From Sphingomonas sp. HITSZ_GF (GTDB lineage Bacteria; Pseudomonadota; Alphaproteobacteria; Sphingomonadales; Sphingomonadaceae), in the NCBI RefSeq assembly GCF_029543155.1, contig NZ_JARQXA010000005.1, positions 124,001 through 188,000 on the forward strand: 64,000 nt of DNA. Reading direction: 5' to 3'. The position numbers and the translations under genes are program-made. Under the pieces are notes generated by a model. It saw only the letters and a list, made by a program, of their open reading frames with translations, ran no database searches and was not told the origin of the DNA. This document shows positions 45,317 to 53,700 of this stretch, piece by piece (position 1 is the stretch's first letter; the number at the start of each line of letters is the position of its first letter).

Positions 45317-46278
45317 GCCGACCGCCGAAGCTTGAGGAGCAGCCCGAAGAAGAAGGGCGTGCCGATCAGCGCCATGGCGACGCCGAGGCGGATCTCCGAG
45401 GCGCCGGGGGCGAGGCGGACCAGGCTGTCCGCCGCCAGCACCAGCGCCGCGCCGCCGAGCGCGCTGGGGAGCAGCAGCGCCGAGGGCCTGGCGCCGACCA
45501 GCGGGCGCAGCAGATGCGGGACGATCAGCCCGACAAAGCCGACCACGCCGGTGACCGCGACGCTGGCGCCGACCACCAGTCCGGCACCGACGACCACCAG
45601 TGCCTGGGTGCGCTCGAGGCGCAGGCCGAGCGAGCGCGCGGCGTCCTCGCCCAGTGTCAGTGCATCGAGCGCGCGGCCGGTGAAGAGGAGCAGCACGCCG
45701 CCGGCGAGGATGAACGGCACGGCGAGCTGCACCTCGGCAAAGCTGCGATCGGTGAGCGAGCCCATGATCCAGTCGATGATCTCGGCCGTGGCATAGGGAT
45801 TGGGCGCGATCGAGATCAGGAAAGCGGTGAGCGCGCCGCCCAGGCTGGCGAGCACGGTGCCGGCCAGCACGAAGGTTACCGCGCTCTGCGACCGCCAGGC
45901 GAGCGCGGCGAGGAGCAGCATCGATCCGCCGGCGGCGAGCATCGCCGCGCCGAAGATGGCGAGCGGCGCGCTGGCGGCGAACAGCACGATCGCGGCGACG
46001 GCGCCGAGCGCCGCGCTCGACGAGACGCCAAGGACCGAGGGATCGGCTAGCGGGTTGCGCAGATAGCCCTGCAGCACCGCGCCGGTGAGCCCCAGCCCGG
46101 CACCGATGACGAGGCCGAGGATCGCACGCGGCAACCGCAGCTCGGCGACGATCCACCAGCGCGGATCATCGGAGAACCAGGCAATGAACGGCACGAATAT
46201 CTTGCCCGCCGCCAGCGAGGCGACGAACAGCAGTGCGACCAGGAGGGCGAGCCCGGCGAGGAGCGGGAGCCGCTTCAC
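45307..46278 (-). CDS. ABC importer permease, FecCD/BtuC type
   Basis: A 323-residue permease with about nine or ten membrane helices and conserved LRLPRAILGLVIGAGLGLTGAVLQGYLRNPLADPSVLGVSSSAALG and GVVGFVGLIVPHLLRPLVG. The GTG start at 46278 overlaps the stop of the binding-protein gene (GTGA). Middle gene of a binding protein - permease - ATPase operon. Confidence 0.94.
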   Translation of the reverse strand: MKRLPLLAGLALLVALLFVASLAAGKIFVPFIAWFSDDPRWWIVAELRLPRAILGLVIGAGLGLTGAVLQGYLRNPLADPSVLGVSSSAALGAVAAIVLFAASAPLAIFGAAMLAAGGSMLLLAALAWRSQSAVTFVLAGTVLASLGGALTAFLISIAPNPYATAEIIDWIMGSLTDRSFAEVQLAVPFILAGGVLLLFTGRALDALTLGEDAARSLGLRLERTQALVVVGAGLVVGASVAVTGVVGFVGLIVPHLLRPLVGARPSALLLPSALGGAALVLAADSLVRLAPGASEIRLGVAMALIGTPFFFGLLLKLRRSAWI

Positions 46279-47108
46279 TGCGCCACCGCGCGGCGGATCT
46301 GGGCCAGCCGGGTCATCGCGCCGGCGATCACCGGGCCGCCGCAATTGACCAGCGAGCGCGGAAACGCCGCCTCGCTCACCCGGCCCCTGGCATGCGCGAG
46401 CGCGCGGCGGCGCAGCTCGGCGGCGCGGCTGGCGGAGTCGCGGCCCTGCCCGTCGGGCACCAGCATCACCCGCGGCGGATCGGCGACGATCCGCTCGGCG
46501 GGCAAGGTGCCGGTGAACTGGAGCCCGTAATGCGCCGCCTGGTTCGAAAAGCCGGCGCGGCGCAGCATCTCGTCGAGCAGATTGCCCTCCCCCGAAACCA
46601 TGTTGCCGCCGATCCATACCAGCGCGGGCACTGGCGGGCCGCTCGCGGCCGCGGCGGCGACGGCACGATCGATGCGCGCGTTCATCGCCCGCCCCTTTTC
46701 GGGCACGCCCAGCGCAGCGGCAAGCTCGGTCACCTGCGCCTTGCTCGCCTCGATCGTCAGCGGCGAATCGAGATAGAGCGTCCGGAGCCCGGCACGGGCA
46801 TAGGCGGCGCGCGTGGCAGGCGCGGTGAAGCTGCTGGCGATCACCAGATCGGGCCGCATCGCCACGACTTCCTCCGCCGTGCCGCGCGTGCCGCGGAAGC
46901 GGCTGGCGAGATCGAGCGGGATCGAAGTGGCGCCGGGATCCTGCGAATAATGGCTGATCGCGGCGATGCGATCGCGCGGCACCAGCTCGACCAGCATCGC
47001 ATCGGCGCAGGGATTGGTGGAGACGATGCCGCCACCCCCGCCGGGCGCAGGCGCGCAGCCGGCGAGCATCGCGCCACAGGCGAACAGGAATGCGCTTCGG
47101 CCCCGCAT
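46275..47108 (-). CDS. ABC importer binding lipoprotein, BtuF type
   Basis: A 277-residue periplasmic-binding lipoprotein with lipobox LAGC (Cys18). Features of the BtuF/FepB class: VSTNPCADAMLVELVPRDRIAAISHYSQDP, MRPDLVIASSFT, and a C-terminal lobe linked by a long helix. The NPC motif after the first strand is common in cobalamin-like binding proteins of this group. It is the first gene of the operon; no cobalamin riboswitch is visible in the 132 bp upstream. Confidence 0.9.
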   Translation of the reverse strand: MRGRSAFLFACGAMLAGCAPAPGGGGGIVSTNPCADAMLVELVPRDRIAAISHYSQDPGATSIPLDLASRFRGTRGTAEEVVAMRPDLVIASSFTAPATRAAYARAGLRTLYLDSPLTIEASKAQVTELAAALGVPEKGRAMNARIDRAVAAAAASGPPVPALVWIGGNMVSGEGNLLDEMLRRAGFSNQAAHYGLQFTGTLPAERIVADPPRVMLVPDGQGRDSASRAAELRRRALAHARGRVSEAAFPRSLVNCGGPVIAGAMTRLAQIRRAVAQ

Positions 47109-47240
47109 GCCCGCTCGTTACACCGCGCCGCCCGATTTGCGCGAAGAATCGTCCGCAACCCGCGAAAAAATGCGCTTTGTCTCGGTACTGTAACGCTGGG
47201 CTAAGCACGCATTTACCAACTGCCTCCTATCCGGCACGCG

Positions 47241-48548
47241 ATGCTTCTCGCCGCCCCCTCGCCCGCCCCGAGCGCCGCCTGGCTCACCGAGCGCGAGCTC
47301 GATCCGCCGCTGCTCACGCTCACCGACACGATGTGGCGCGCGGCCGAGCTGTTCGGCGGCGATCCCGAGCTTCGGCTGGTGGCGATCGTCGACGAGAAGG
47401 CGCGCCCGCTCGGCGCGATCTTCGAGAAGGATGTGCGGCGACTGCTGCTCAATCCCTTCGGCCATGCGCTGATGCGCAACCCCAGCTACGGCGCCGCGGT
47501 GGCGCGCTATGTCCGCACCTGCCCGACCGCGGAGATGACCGACGATCTTGGGCGGCTGATGGAGACCTATCGCGCCTCCGGCGGGTCCGAGGGGATGATC
47601 CTGACCCGGAACGGCCGTGTGCGGGCGACCGTGAACAACCGCCGGCTCGTCCATCTCGCCGCCGAGCGCGAAGTCGCCTCGGCACGCGCGCAGCTGGAAC
47701 GCGCGGCGCGGATCGAGGCGGCGAGCAGCCGGTTCGAGGCGCAGGTGGGCGCGCTGGCGCACGACCTGGGCCAGCTCTCGACCGAACTGGAACATGGCGC
47801 GACCGCGACGGCGGAGCGGGCAAGCGGCGTGGGCGACCACGCCGTGGCGGTGGCCACCGCCGCCTCGCAGACCAGCGACAACATGGCCGAGATCGCTGCG
47901 CGCGGCCGCGAGCTGGCCGAGGCGCTGGCCGGCATCGCCACCAATACCGGCGATGCCCGCCAGGCCGCCGCGGTGGTGCGCAGCCTGGTCGAGACCGGCA
48001 GCGAGCGTGCCCGCGAATTGCTCCACTCCGCCCAGTCGATCGACGCGGTGATCGGGCTGATCAGCGACATCGCGCGGCAGGTGAATCTTCTTGCGCTCAA
48101 CGCCACGATCGAGGCGGCGCGCGCCGGCGAAGCCGGGCGCGGCTTCACCGTGGTGGCAAACGAAGTGAAGCAGCTCTCCACCCAGACCGGCATCGCCGCC
48201 GACCGGATCACCGCACATGTCCGCGAGATCCGCAGCGGCATCGACGAAGTCGCCGCCGGGCACGACCGGGTCGAGCAGGCGATCGGCGCGATGGCGACGC
48301 TGGCCGACGCCGTGGAAAGCGCCGTGGCCGCGCAGGAGGATGCGACGCGGATGATCGCCTGGAACGTCGACGAGGCGGTGCAGGCGAGCAACGGCATCCA
48401 GCGCGACGTCGAGCAGATCGGCGGCACCTCGCAGGATGCGTCGAACCAGGCGCAGGCGATGCAGCGCGTAGCGGTGCGGCTGCATAGCGGCGCCGATGCG
48501 CTGTCCGACCAGGTCCACGCCTTTCTGGGCGAATTGCGCCGCGCCTGA
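47241..48548 (+). CDS. Soluble chemoreceptor-like protein with N-terminal CBS-like region
   Basis: A 435-residue protein with no membrane helix. Residues about 20-140 resemble a CBS pair (LTLTDTMWRAAELFGGDPELRLVAIVDEKARPLGAIFEKDVRRLL, then a second half), followed by a coiled coil and the methyl-accepting signalling tip DIARQVNLLALNATIEAARAGEAGRGFTVVANEVKQLS. It would act in the cytoplasm with CheA/CheW, sensing a nucleotide or internal signal through the CBS region; that is inference. No che genes are adjacent. Confidence 0.88.
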   Translation: MLLAAPSPAPSAAWLTERELDPPLLTLTDTMWRAAELFGGDPELRLVAIVDEKARPLGAIFEKDVRRLLLNPFGHALMRNPSYGAAVARYVRTCPTAEMTDDLGRLMETYRASGGSEGMILTRNGRVRATVNNRRLVHLAAEREVASARAQLERAARIEAASSRFEAQVGALAHDLGQLSTELEHGATATAERASGVGDHAVAVATAASQTSDNMAEIAARGRELAEALAGIATNTGDARQAAAVVRSLVETGSERARELLHSAQSIDAVIGLISDIARQVNLLALNATIEAARAGEAGRGFTVVANEVKQLSTQTGIAADRITAHVREIRSGIDEVAAGHDRVEQAIGAMATLADAVESAVAAQEDATRMIAWNVDEAVQASNGIQRDVEQIGGTSQDASNQAQAMQRVAVRLHSGADALSDQVHAFLGELRRA

Positions 48549-48568
48549 AGCCTGCCTAGGCTGGCCGC

Positions 48569-49408
48569 ATGCTTCTATGCGGTACCCAAGTGGGCGGCGA
48601 CCGGCCGCTGTTCCTGATTGCCGGCCCCTGCGCGCTCGAATCGGAGGCGCTGTCGCTGCGCGTGGCGGAGACGCTGGCCGGGCTGGCGCAGCGGCTGGGG
48701 CTGCTGGTGATCTTCAAGGGATCGTTCGACAAGGCCAACCGCACCTCGGGCGAAGCGTATCGCGGGCCGGGCATGGACGAGGGGCTGGCGATCCTCGCCA
48801 AGGTGCGCGCCGAGACCGGGCTGCCGGTGCTCACCGACGTCCATGAAGCGGCGCAGGTGCCGGCGGTGGCGGCGGTGGTCGACGTGCTGCAGACCCCGGC
48901 CTTTCTCGCCCGCCAGTCCGATCTGATCGCGGCGGCGGCGGCGAGCGGCAGGCCGGTCAACATCAAGAAGGCGCAGTTCATGGCGCCCTGGGACATGGCA
49001 CATGTGCTGGACAAGGCGCGCGCCGCCGCCCGGGAAGCCGGCGTCGAGCCCGACAATTTCCTGCTGTGCGAGCGCGGCACCAGCTTCGGCTACAACGCGC
49101 TGGTCACCGACTTGCGCAGCCTGGCGGTGATGGCCGAGACCGGTGCACCGGTGGTGTTCGACGCGACGCATTCGGTGCAGGCGCCGGGCGGCCGCGGCGC
49201 CAGCTCGGGCGGCGCGCGCGAGCATGTCCCGCTGCTGTGCCGCGGCGCCGTCGCGGCGGGCTTGGCGGGGCTGTTCCTCGAGACGCACCCCGATCCCGAC
49301 CGGGCGCTGTCGGATGGGCCGAACAGCTGGCCGCTCGACCAGCTCGAAGCGCTGGTGGCCGGGCTGGTGCGGCTCGATGCGTTCGTGAAGGGCGGGATGC
49401 GCGGCTAA
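48569..49408 (+). CDS. kdsA: KDO-8-phosphate synthase, metal-dependent type
   Basis: Condenses phosphoenolpyruvate with arabinose 5-phosphate for lipopolysaccharide KDO. The 279-residue protein has [11 protein letters not shown] with Cys21, the cysteine of the metal-dependent class (E. coli KdsA has Asn there), [48 protein letters not shown], and [14 protein letters not shown]. It follows the chemoreceptor-like gene by 20 bp. The 3' end overlaps the convergent TonB-like gene by 4 bp. Confidence 0.96.
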   Translation: MLLCGTQVGGDRPLFLIAGPCALESEALSLRVAETLAGLAQRLGLLVIFKGSFDKANRTSGEAYRGPGMDEGLAILAKVRAETGLPVLTDVHEAAQVPAVAAVVDVLQTPAFLARQSDLIAAAAASGRPVNIKKAQFMAPWDMAHVLDKARAAAREAGVEPDNFLLCERGTSFGYNALVTDLRSLAVMAETGAPVVFDATHSVQAPGGRGASSGGAREHVPLLCRGAVAAGLAGLFLETHPDPDRALSDGPNSWPLDQLEALVAGLVRLDAFVKGGMRG

Positions 49409-50202
49409 CGCTCGCCCTTCCAGTTCATGCCGAACGACCAGCTTCCCGGTATGCGCCGCCCCATTTCGTCCTCGGCCGGCGTAAACCGGCCGTTCCGCTG
49501 CATCTTCGCGCAGGCCGCATTATCCAGCAGCACGTTCCCGCTCGAGCGCAGGATCGTGCAGGCCGAGACGCGGCCCAGCGGGTCGATATCAAGGCGAAAG
49601 CGCACGCTGCCCTTCATCCCGCTTAGGCTAGCATCCTCGGGCGATGCCTTGGCCCAGAGCTGAGGGGAGCCGCGCGGGCGCGCGGGCCTGAACGGCATTC
49701 GATCGAACGCGTTCGCGCGCGCGCCGGGACGCGGCACCGGATCGACCGGCTGTGACGGCCTTGCGCACGCTTCCACCGCCGCCAGCGCCCTGGCTGATCC
49801 GCCCAGATCGATATCGTCCGGAAGCGCGCCCTGGCGGTGAACCACGAGCTTCGTCGCGCGGGCGAAGGCGCTTCGCAGCGCCTGCGCGTCGGTCAATACG
49901 ACCGTGGCGTTCAGGTCCGCGGCGAGCGGCCGCTGCCCGGCGCGAAAGCGAACAGGGCCCAGCAGCGCCTCGAAACCACGCTCGCCAGCCGCATTCTCCG
50001 GCCAAGTCGGGTTGCTCAGGATGATCGCCGACCAGCCATCGCTCCGGAGATAATAGTCCAGCCTCGTGCCCGCCTCGCTGGGCGAAGTCGCAGTGACGAC
50101 ACAGCCGTCGCTGACGTCGCGCACCAGCCAGTCGGGGACAGGCTCTTCCTGCGTGAAAATCATCGCGGCCGCCGCGGCGACCCCGAATATTGCGAGTTCC
50201 AT
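49405..50202 (-). CDS. TonB C-terminal domain protein
   Basis: A 265-residue exported protein with signal or anchor [20 protein letters not shown] and a C-terminal TonB-like domain ([58 protein letters not shown]). The middle part is unassigned. Unlike true TonB it lacks a Pro-rich spacer. The start at 50202 has GAGAGGG upstream and leaves out 33 codons of the open frame. Confidence 0.82.
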   Translation of the reverse strand: MELAIFGVAAAAAMIFTQEEPVPDWLVRDVSDGCVVTATSPSEAGTRLDYYLRSDGWSAIILSNPTWPENAAGERGFEALLGPVRFRAGQRPLAADLNATVVLTDAQALRSAFARATKLVVHRQGALPDDIDLGGSARALAAVEACARPSQPVDPVPRPGARANAFDRMPFRPARPRGSPQLWAKASPEDASLSGMKGSVRFRLDIDPLGRVSACTILRSSGNVLLDNAACAKMQRNGRFTPAEDEMGRRIPGSWSFGMNWKGER

Positions 50203-50302
50203 CCGCCCTCTCTCCGGTTGGCTACTCCCGTTGCACGGCAGGGATGTGAGAATTGTCGGTGGACAGCATTTACACGGCGTTATCCACGCACCTCGGCGCA
50301 CA

Positions 50303-50341
50303 GCAAAAAGCCCGCCAAGTCACTGACCTGGCGGGCTTTCT
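50303..50341 (-). terminator. Terminator after tRNA-Val
   Basis: Stem AAAGCCCGCCA / TGGCGGGCTTT with the run TTTTTG following on the minus strand, 4 bp past the tRNA 3' end. Confidence 0.85.
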
Positions 50342-50344
50342 ATA

Positions 50345-50419
50345 TGGTGGGCGTGGCAAGGATTGAACTTGCGACCCCTGCGATGTCAACACAGTGCTCT
50401 ACCACTGAGCTACACGCCC
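50345..50419 (-). tRNA. tRNA-Val (GAC anticodon)
   Basis: Cloverleaf with 7-bp acceptor GGGCGTG / CACGCCC, D-arm GCTC-AGTGGTA-GAGC, anticodon stem-loop CTGTG-TTGACAT-CGCAG (anticodon GAC), T-arm GCAAG-TTCAATC-CTTGC, discriminator A and an encoded CCA. 75 nt. Confidence 0.96.
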
Positions 50420-50497
50420 ACGGGCCCGGAGGCCGAAACGGGAAGCGGGCCAATAGCGGGGCTTTTCGAGCCGCGCAAGCACGCTTTTTCAGTTTTT

Positions 50498-50643
50498 GCG
50501 GTACCGGCCCGCGCCCCCCCCCCGGCCCCCCACCGCCGGAGTGAGTGGGGGGCCGGGTGGGGGCCCGGGCCCGGGCTCCCCCACCCGGCCACCCAACGGC
50601 AGTATTCTATGGGTGGCCGGGTGGGGGAGCGGGCCGGCACCGC
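50498..50643. repeat. Large GC-only inverted element between cpdR and tRNA-Val
   Basis: A 146-bp unit closed by 15-bp ends GCGGTACCGGCCCGC / GCGGGCCGGCACCGC with one mismatch. Inside are a run of ten C (50514-50523), a GGCCCCCCAC / GTGGGGGGCC hairpin and a perfect 20-bp-arm hairpin (50576-50595 with 50610-50629, 14-nt loop). Third family of paired palindrome in the window. Confidence 0.8.
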
Positions 50644-50657
50644 CCAAAGCGAAAGCT

Positions 50658-51032
50658 TCAATTAAATCCGGCGTTCTCCGCCTCGAACAGCCGATCGACC
50701 TCCAGCACGAGGTCGCGCAGGTGGAAGGGCTTGGAGAGCACGCGGGCCTGGGGCACCTGCTTGCCGGCCTTGAGCGTGACCGCCGCAAAGCCGGTGATGA
50801 ACATCACCCGCATGTCCGGCGCGATCTCGCTTGCCTTCTGGGCCAGCTCGATGCCGTCCATCTCGGGCATCACGATATCGGTGAGCAGCAGGTCGAACCG
50901 TTCGGTTTCCAGCAGCGGAATCGCCGCGGTGCCGCGATCGACGGCACTGACCGCATAGCCCGAACGCTCGAGCGCCCGGGTGAGATATTCCCGCATCACG
51001 CGGTCATCCTCGGCCAGCAGAATCCGGATCAT
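50658..51032 (-). CDS. cpdR: CpdR-like single-domain response regulator
   Basis: A 124-residue receiver domain with phosphoacceptor Asp52 in LLTDIVMPEMDGIELA, plus FITGFAAVTLKAGKQ and VLSKPFHLRDLVLEVDRL, closely matching Caulobacter CpdR. When unphosphorylated CpdR brings ClpXP to the pole to degrade CtrA. The sequence after the domain (FEAENAGFN) differs from the Ala-Ala end of Caulobacter CpdR. It is divergent from the N-formylglutamate amidohydrolase gene, a neighbourhood often seen with cpdR in alphaproteobacteria. Confidence 0.93.
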   Translation of the reverse strand: MIRILLAEDDRVMREYLTRALERSGYAVSAVDRGTAAIPLLETERFDLLLTDIVMPEMDGIELAQKASEIAPDMRVMFITGFAAVTLKAGKQVPQARVLSKPFHLRDLVLEVDRLFEAENAGFN

Positions 51033-51149
51033 GTTCCCCCACTCAAAATCGACAGGGCGGCATCCTATACGCCAAGCCCTTAAGATTTTCCGCCTTTTCG
51101 TTGTTCCACGGCATTGCGGCGGCGCTGTGGCGGGCATAGCCTGAGCCTT

Positions 51150-51992
51150 GTGAGCGAGACTTCCTTCGTCCGTCATGGTCCGCCAGAGCCGCTGAGCCCG
51201 GTGGTGCTGTCGGTGCCGCATGCCGGGCGCGACTATCCCGAGGCGCTGCGGGCGCTGCTGCGCGTGCCGGTGGCGGCGCTGCGCGGGCTGGAGGACCGGC
51301 ATGCCGATGCGATCGCGCTCGCTGCCCGGCGCGACGAGACGCTGTTCGTCGCCACCCGACCCCGCGCCTGGATCGACCTCAACCGCGCCGAGCATGACCG
51401 CGACCCCCGCCTCGACGACGGCGCCTGGACGCATGGCGCGCCGCTCTCGGCCAAGATCCGCTCGGGACTCGGGCTGGTGCCGCGCCGGGTGGGCAATGCC
51501 GGCGACATCTGGCAGCGCCGCCTGACCGCCGACGAGGTGCAGCAGCGCATCCATGCCGATCACCGCCCCTGGCACGAGGCGATCGCCGCCGCGCTCGCCT
51601 CGGCGCGGGCGCGATTCGGGGTGGCGGTGCTGCTCGACGTGCATTCGATGCCGCCGCTGGGCCCGCCGGCGACCGCGGCGCGGCTGGTGCCCGGCGACCG
51701 CTTCGGCAAGTCCGCCGCGGCGCGCTTCCTGGGGCGGATCGAAGGCGTCGCCCGCGCGCACGGCGTGCGGACCGCGGCCAACACCCCCTATTCGGGCGGC
51801 CATATCCTCGAGCGCCACGGCGAGCCGCGCCGCAGCGTGCACGCGATCCAGCTCGAGTTCGACCGGTCCTTCTATCTCGATTCGGCGCTCGACCAGCCGG
51901 GCCCGGGGCTGGAGACTGCGGTGCGACTGCTGCGCGACATCATCGATTCGGTGGCCGACGAAGCGCTGCCGGGAGCGATCGCAGCGGAATAG
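51150..51992 (+). CDS. N-formylglutamate amidohydrolase family
   Basis: Zinc hydrolase of about 280 residues that cleaves N-formylglutamate, the last step of one histidine-degradation route. Motifs: LSVPHAGRDYPEALR, LEDRHADAIA, WIDLNRAEHDRDPRL, GVAVLLDVHSMPP, HGVRTAANTPYSGGHI and VHAIQLEFDRSFYLD. GTG at 51150 is taken as start; a TTG twelve codons upstream is the longest frame. No other hut genes are adjacent, so activity on a different N-acyl acid is possible. Confidence 0.9.
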   Translation: MSETSFVRHGPPEPLSPVVLSVPHAGRDYPEALRALLRVPVAALRGLEDRHADAIALAARRDETLFVATRPRAWIDLNRAEHDRDPRLDDGAWTHGAPLSAKIRSGLGLVPRRVGNAGDIWQRRLTADEVQQRIHADHRPWHEAIAAALASARARFGVAVLLDVHSMPPLGPPATAARLVPGDRFGKSAAARFLGRIEGVARAHGVRTAANTPYSGGHILERHGEPRRSVHAIQLEFDRSFYLDSALDQPGPGLETAVRLLRDIIDSVADEALPGAIAAE

Positions 51993-52017
51993 CGCGCCAC
52001 CTGCGCATGCCTTACCT

Positions 52018-52096
52018 GTTCCCCGGCGAAAGCCGGGCCCCAGGGTCACAAGCGAGCCGGCAGAGAAATCCTGGGCCCCGGCTTTCGCCGGGGAAC
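52018..52096. repeat. Paired palindromic repeat (REPIN-like, group 1)
   Basis: GTTCCCCGGCGAAAGCCGGG to its inverse; spacer ACAAGCGAGCCGGCAGAGAA nearly identical to 28472-28550. Confidence 0.88.
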
Positions 52097-52130
52097 AACG
52101 GGGGCGATTCCGCGCCGACTGCAGCCCAAT

Positions 52131-52162
52131 AAAAAACCACCTCGTGGTTACCCACGAGGTGG
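52131..52162 (-). terminator. Intrinsic terminator of the candidate small RNA
   Basis: CCACCTCGTGG / CCACGAGGTGG with a 4-nt loop, then TTTTTT on the minus strand: the most canonical terminator in the window. Confidence 0.88.
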
Positions 52163-52237
52163 CCAAGGTTCAGGGAGGAGACACGCCCGAGGGCGTGCCG
52201 TACAGCCTCACGAAAGGGGGGACATGAAGCCGTACAA
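52131..52237 (-). ncRNA. Candidate small RNA with anti-Shine-Dalgarno segment
   Basis: On the minus strand a sigma-70-like promoter reads TTGAAC (52270-52265), 16-nt spacer, TATATT (52248-52243); a start near 52237 is expected. The transcript would carry a CACGCC/GGCGTG hairpin, an unpaired TCTCCTCCC segment complementary to ribosome-binding sites, and a perfect 11-bp terminator stem (52137-52162) followed by six T. About 107 nt, no coding frame. Confidence 0.6.
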
Positions 52238-52301
52238 GACCAAATATAATTGGGGGGTAGATTAGTTCAAGGGGCTGCGAGGGGCCGTTCTTGCAGAAAG
52301 A

Positions 52302-52853
52302 TCAACCGTTTCGGCGGAGCCCCGGGGCCATGCGCGCGAGCACATTGTCGCGCAGCAGGAAATGGTGGCGCAGCGCCGCGGCGATGTGGATCGCCACCAG
52401 CGCCGCCATCAGCAAGCCGAGCAGCTCATGCGCCGCGTGCGCGCTGTGCGCGATGCCCGGCGTGGCGGGCAGCACCGGGACCTCGAACAGCCCGAACCAG
52501 TCGATCGGGCGCGGTCGCTCCGGATTGGAGGAAAGCAGCCAGCCGGTGAGCGGCAGGATCAGCAGCAGCGCATAGAGGAGGAAGTGCACCGCGTGCGCCG
52601 CGGTCTTCTCCCAGCCGGGCATCGCATCGGGCAGCTGCGGCGGCTTGTGCGCCAGCCGCCAGCCGATGCGGCCAAGGGTGAGCAGCAGCACGGCCATGCC
52701 CACCGACTTGTGGATCGGCATCACGCCCCACGCCCGCGGCATCGCGTCATGGAACAGGCCGACGATCAGGTTGAAGAGAACGAGCGCGGCGATCGCCCAG
52801 TGGAAGGCGATCGCCCCCCGACTGTAGCTCTCGCCGCGCCCAATCCTCATCAA
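52302..52853 (-). CDS. Cytochrome b561 family protein
   Basis: A 183-residue membrane di-haem protein with four helices. Haem ligands are the His in FHWAIAALVLFNL (helix 1), PIHKSVGMAVL (helix 2), HAVHFLLYALLLILPLTGWLL (helix 3) and HELLGLLMAALVAIHIAAALRHHFLLRDNVLARM (helix 4). Bacterial members oxidise ubiquinol or act as superoxide:quinone oxidoreductases. The last helix and RDN-LARM match the family end. Confidence 0.93.
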   Translation of the reverse strand: MMRIGRGESYSRGAIAFHWAIAALVLFNLIVGLFHDAMPRAWGVMPIHKSVGMAVLLLTLGRIGWRLAHKPPQLPDAMPGWEKTAAHAVHFLLYALLLILPLTGWLLSSNPERPRPIDWFGLFEVPVLPATPGIAHSAHAAHELLGLLMAALVAIHIAAALRHHFLLRDNVLARMAPGLRRNG

Positions 52854-52865
52854 ATTACTGGCACA

Positions 52866-53648
52866 TTACGCGGTCGGCTGGACGAGCTGCGGCTCGGGCA
52901 TCTTGCCCTGGCGCACCTGGCGGCCGAAAATGTCGCGCATCAGGCCCAGCGAGAAGAGATGGGCGTAGATGAGCGGCAGCATGCCGTTCTGGACGATCTT
53001 GCGAAGCTGGTCGCCGCGCATCTCGTTCAGCTTGTTCTCGTCGATCATCATGAAGCCGCGATAGACGAAGGGCTGCGCCGAGCCTTCCGGCTGGATCGTG
53101 ACTTCGCCGTCGATCAGCAGCTCGAGATCTTTGAGCTCCTTCATGAACTGGCCGGTGCGGGCGCCGGCCTGCTCGAACTGCTCGTTGAACTGCAGGATGC
53201 CCTTGGTGACGTCGCTCGGCTCGCCATCGACGAACAGCGCATCGCCCTCCTCGAACGCGCCGACCGTGTCGGACGTCGGATCGAAGCAGAGCGACAGCTC
53301 GTCGCTGTCCGGGCGCAGGCGCGCCAGCAGGTACGGATAGCGGCGGATATAGGCCGGCACGTAGAAGTTGGTCTCGTTGAGCGAGCCGTCTTCGTCGAAG
53401 AAGGTGTTGATGCCTTCGTTCAGGCCCATCAGCGCGAGCGGCACCGGCTCTTCGCCCTGCGAGAAGACGATCGGCATGAAGCGCTGCACGAGCGGGAATT
53501 CTTCCACCGTCACCGGAACCGCGTGCTGCTTGGCAAGGAACGGCGCCTTGTCGGCCGCGCGAATCCTGAAGTCCGCATGCTGCTGGCTCGAGAGCGGCAG
53601 AATATCGTTGTAGAACAGAGGCAGCGACTGCTGCGGGGCGGAAGCCAT
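52866..53648 (-). CDS. SapC family protein
   Basis: A 260-residue protein of the SapC family, named for an S-layer-associated protein but common in Caulobacterales, Sphingomonadales and Xanthomonadales. It begins MASAPQQSLPLFYNDILPLSSQQHADFRI and contains FPLVQRFMPIVFSQGEEPVPLALMGLNEG and the FDEDGSLNETNFYVPAYIRRYPYLLARL core. Start at 53648 has GGAG upstream. Homologues often sit near TonB receptors and tryptophan halogenases; none are here. Role unknown. Confidence 0.92.
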   Translation of the reverse strand: MASAPQQSLPLFYNDILPLSSQQHADFRIRAADKAPFLAKQHAVPVTVEEFPLVQRFMPIVFSQGEEPVPLALMGLNEGINTFFDEDGSLNETNFYVPAYIRRYPYLLARLRPDSDELSLCFDPTSDTVGAFEEGDALFVDGEPSDVTKGILQFNEQFEQAGARTGQFMKELKDLELLIDGEVTIQPEGSAQPFVYRGFMMIDENKLNEMRGDQLRKIVQNGMLPLIYAHLFSLGLMRDIFGRQVRQGKMPEPQLVQPTA

Positions 53649-53700
53649 CCTAAATCTCCTGGGAACTAAATGCTGATGTCTGGAATCCCGGTGGGCGGGT

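Noticed and set aside
47109..47240. Cobalamin riboswitch before the BtuF-like operon
   Set aside because: The 132-bp gap has no B12-box or the required helices visible.
52224..52265. 14-codon plus-strand mini-gene MKPYKTKYNWGVD with a good ribosome-binding site
   Set aside because: It overlaps the promoter of the minus-strand small RNA candidate and is too short to support; the AT-rich codons are explained by the promoter.
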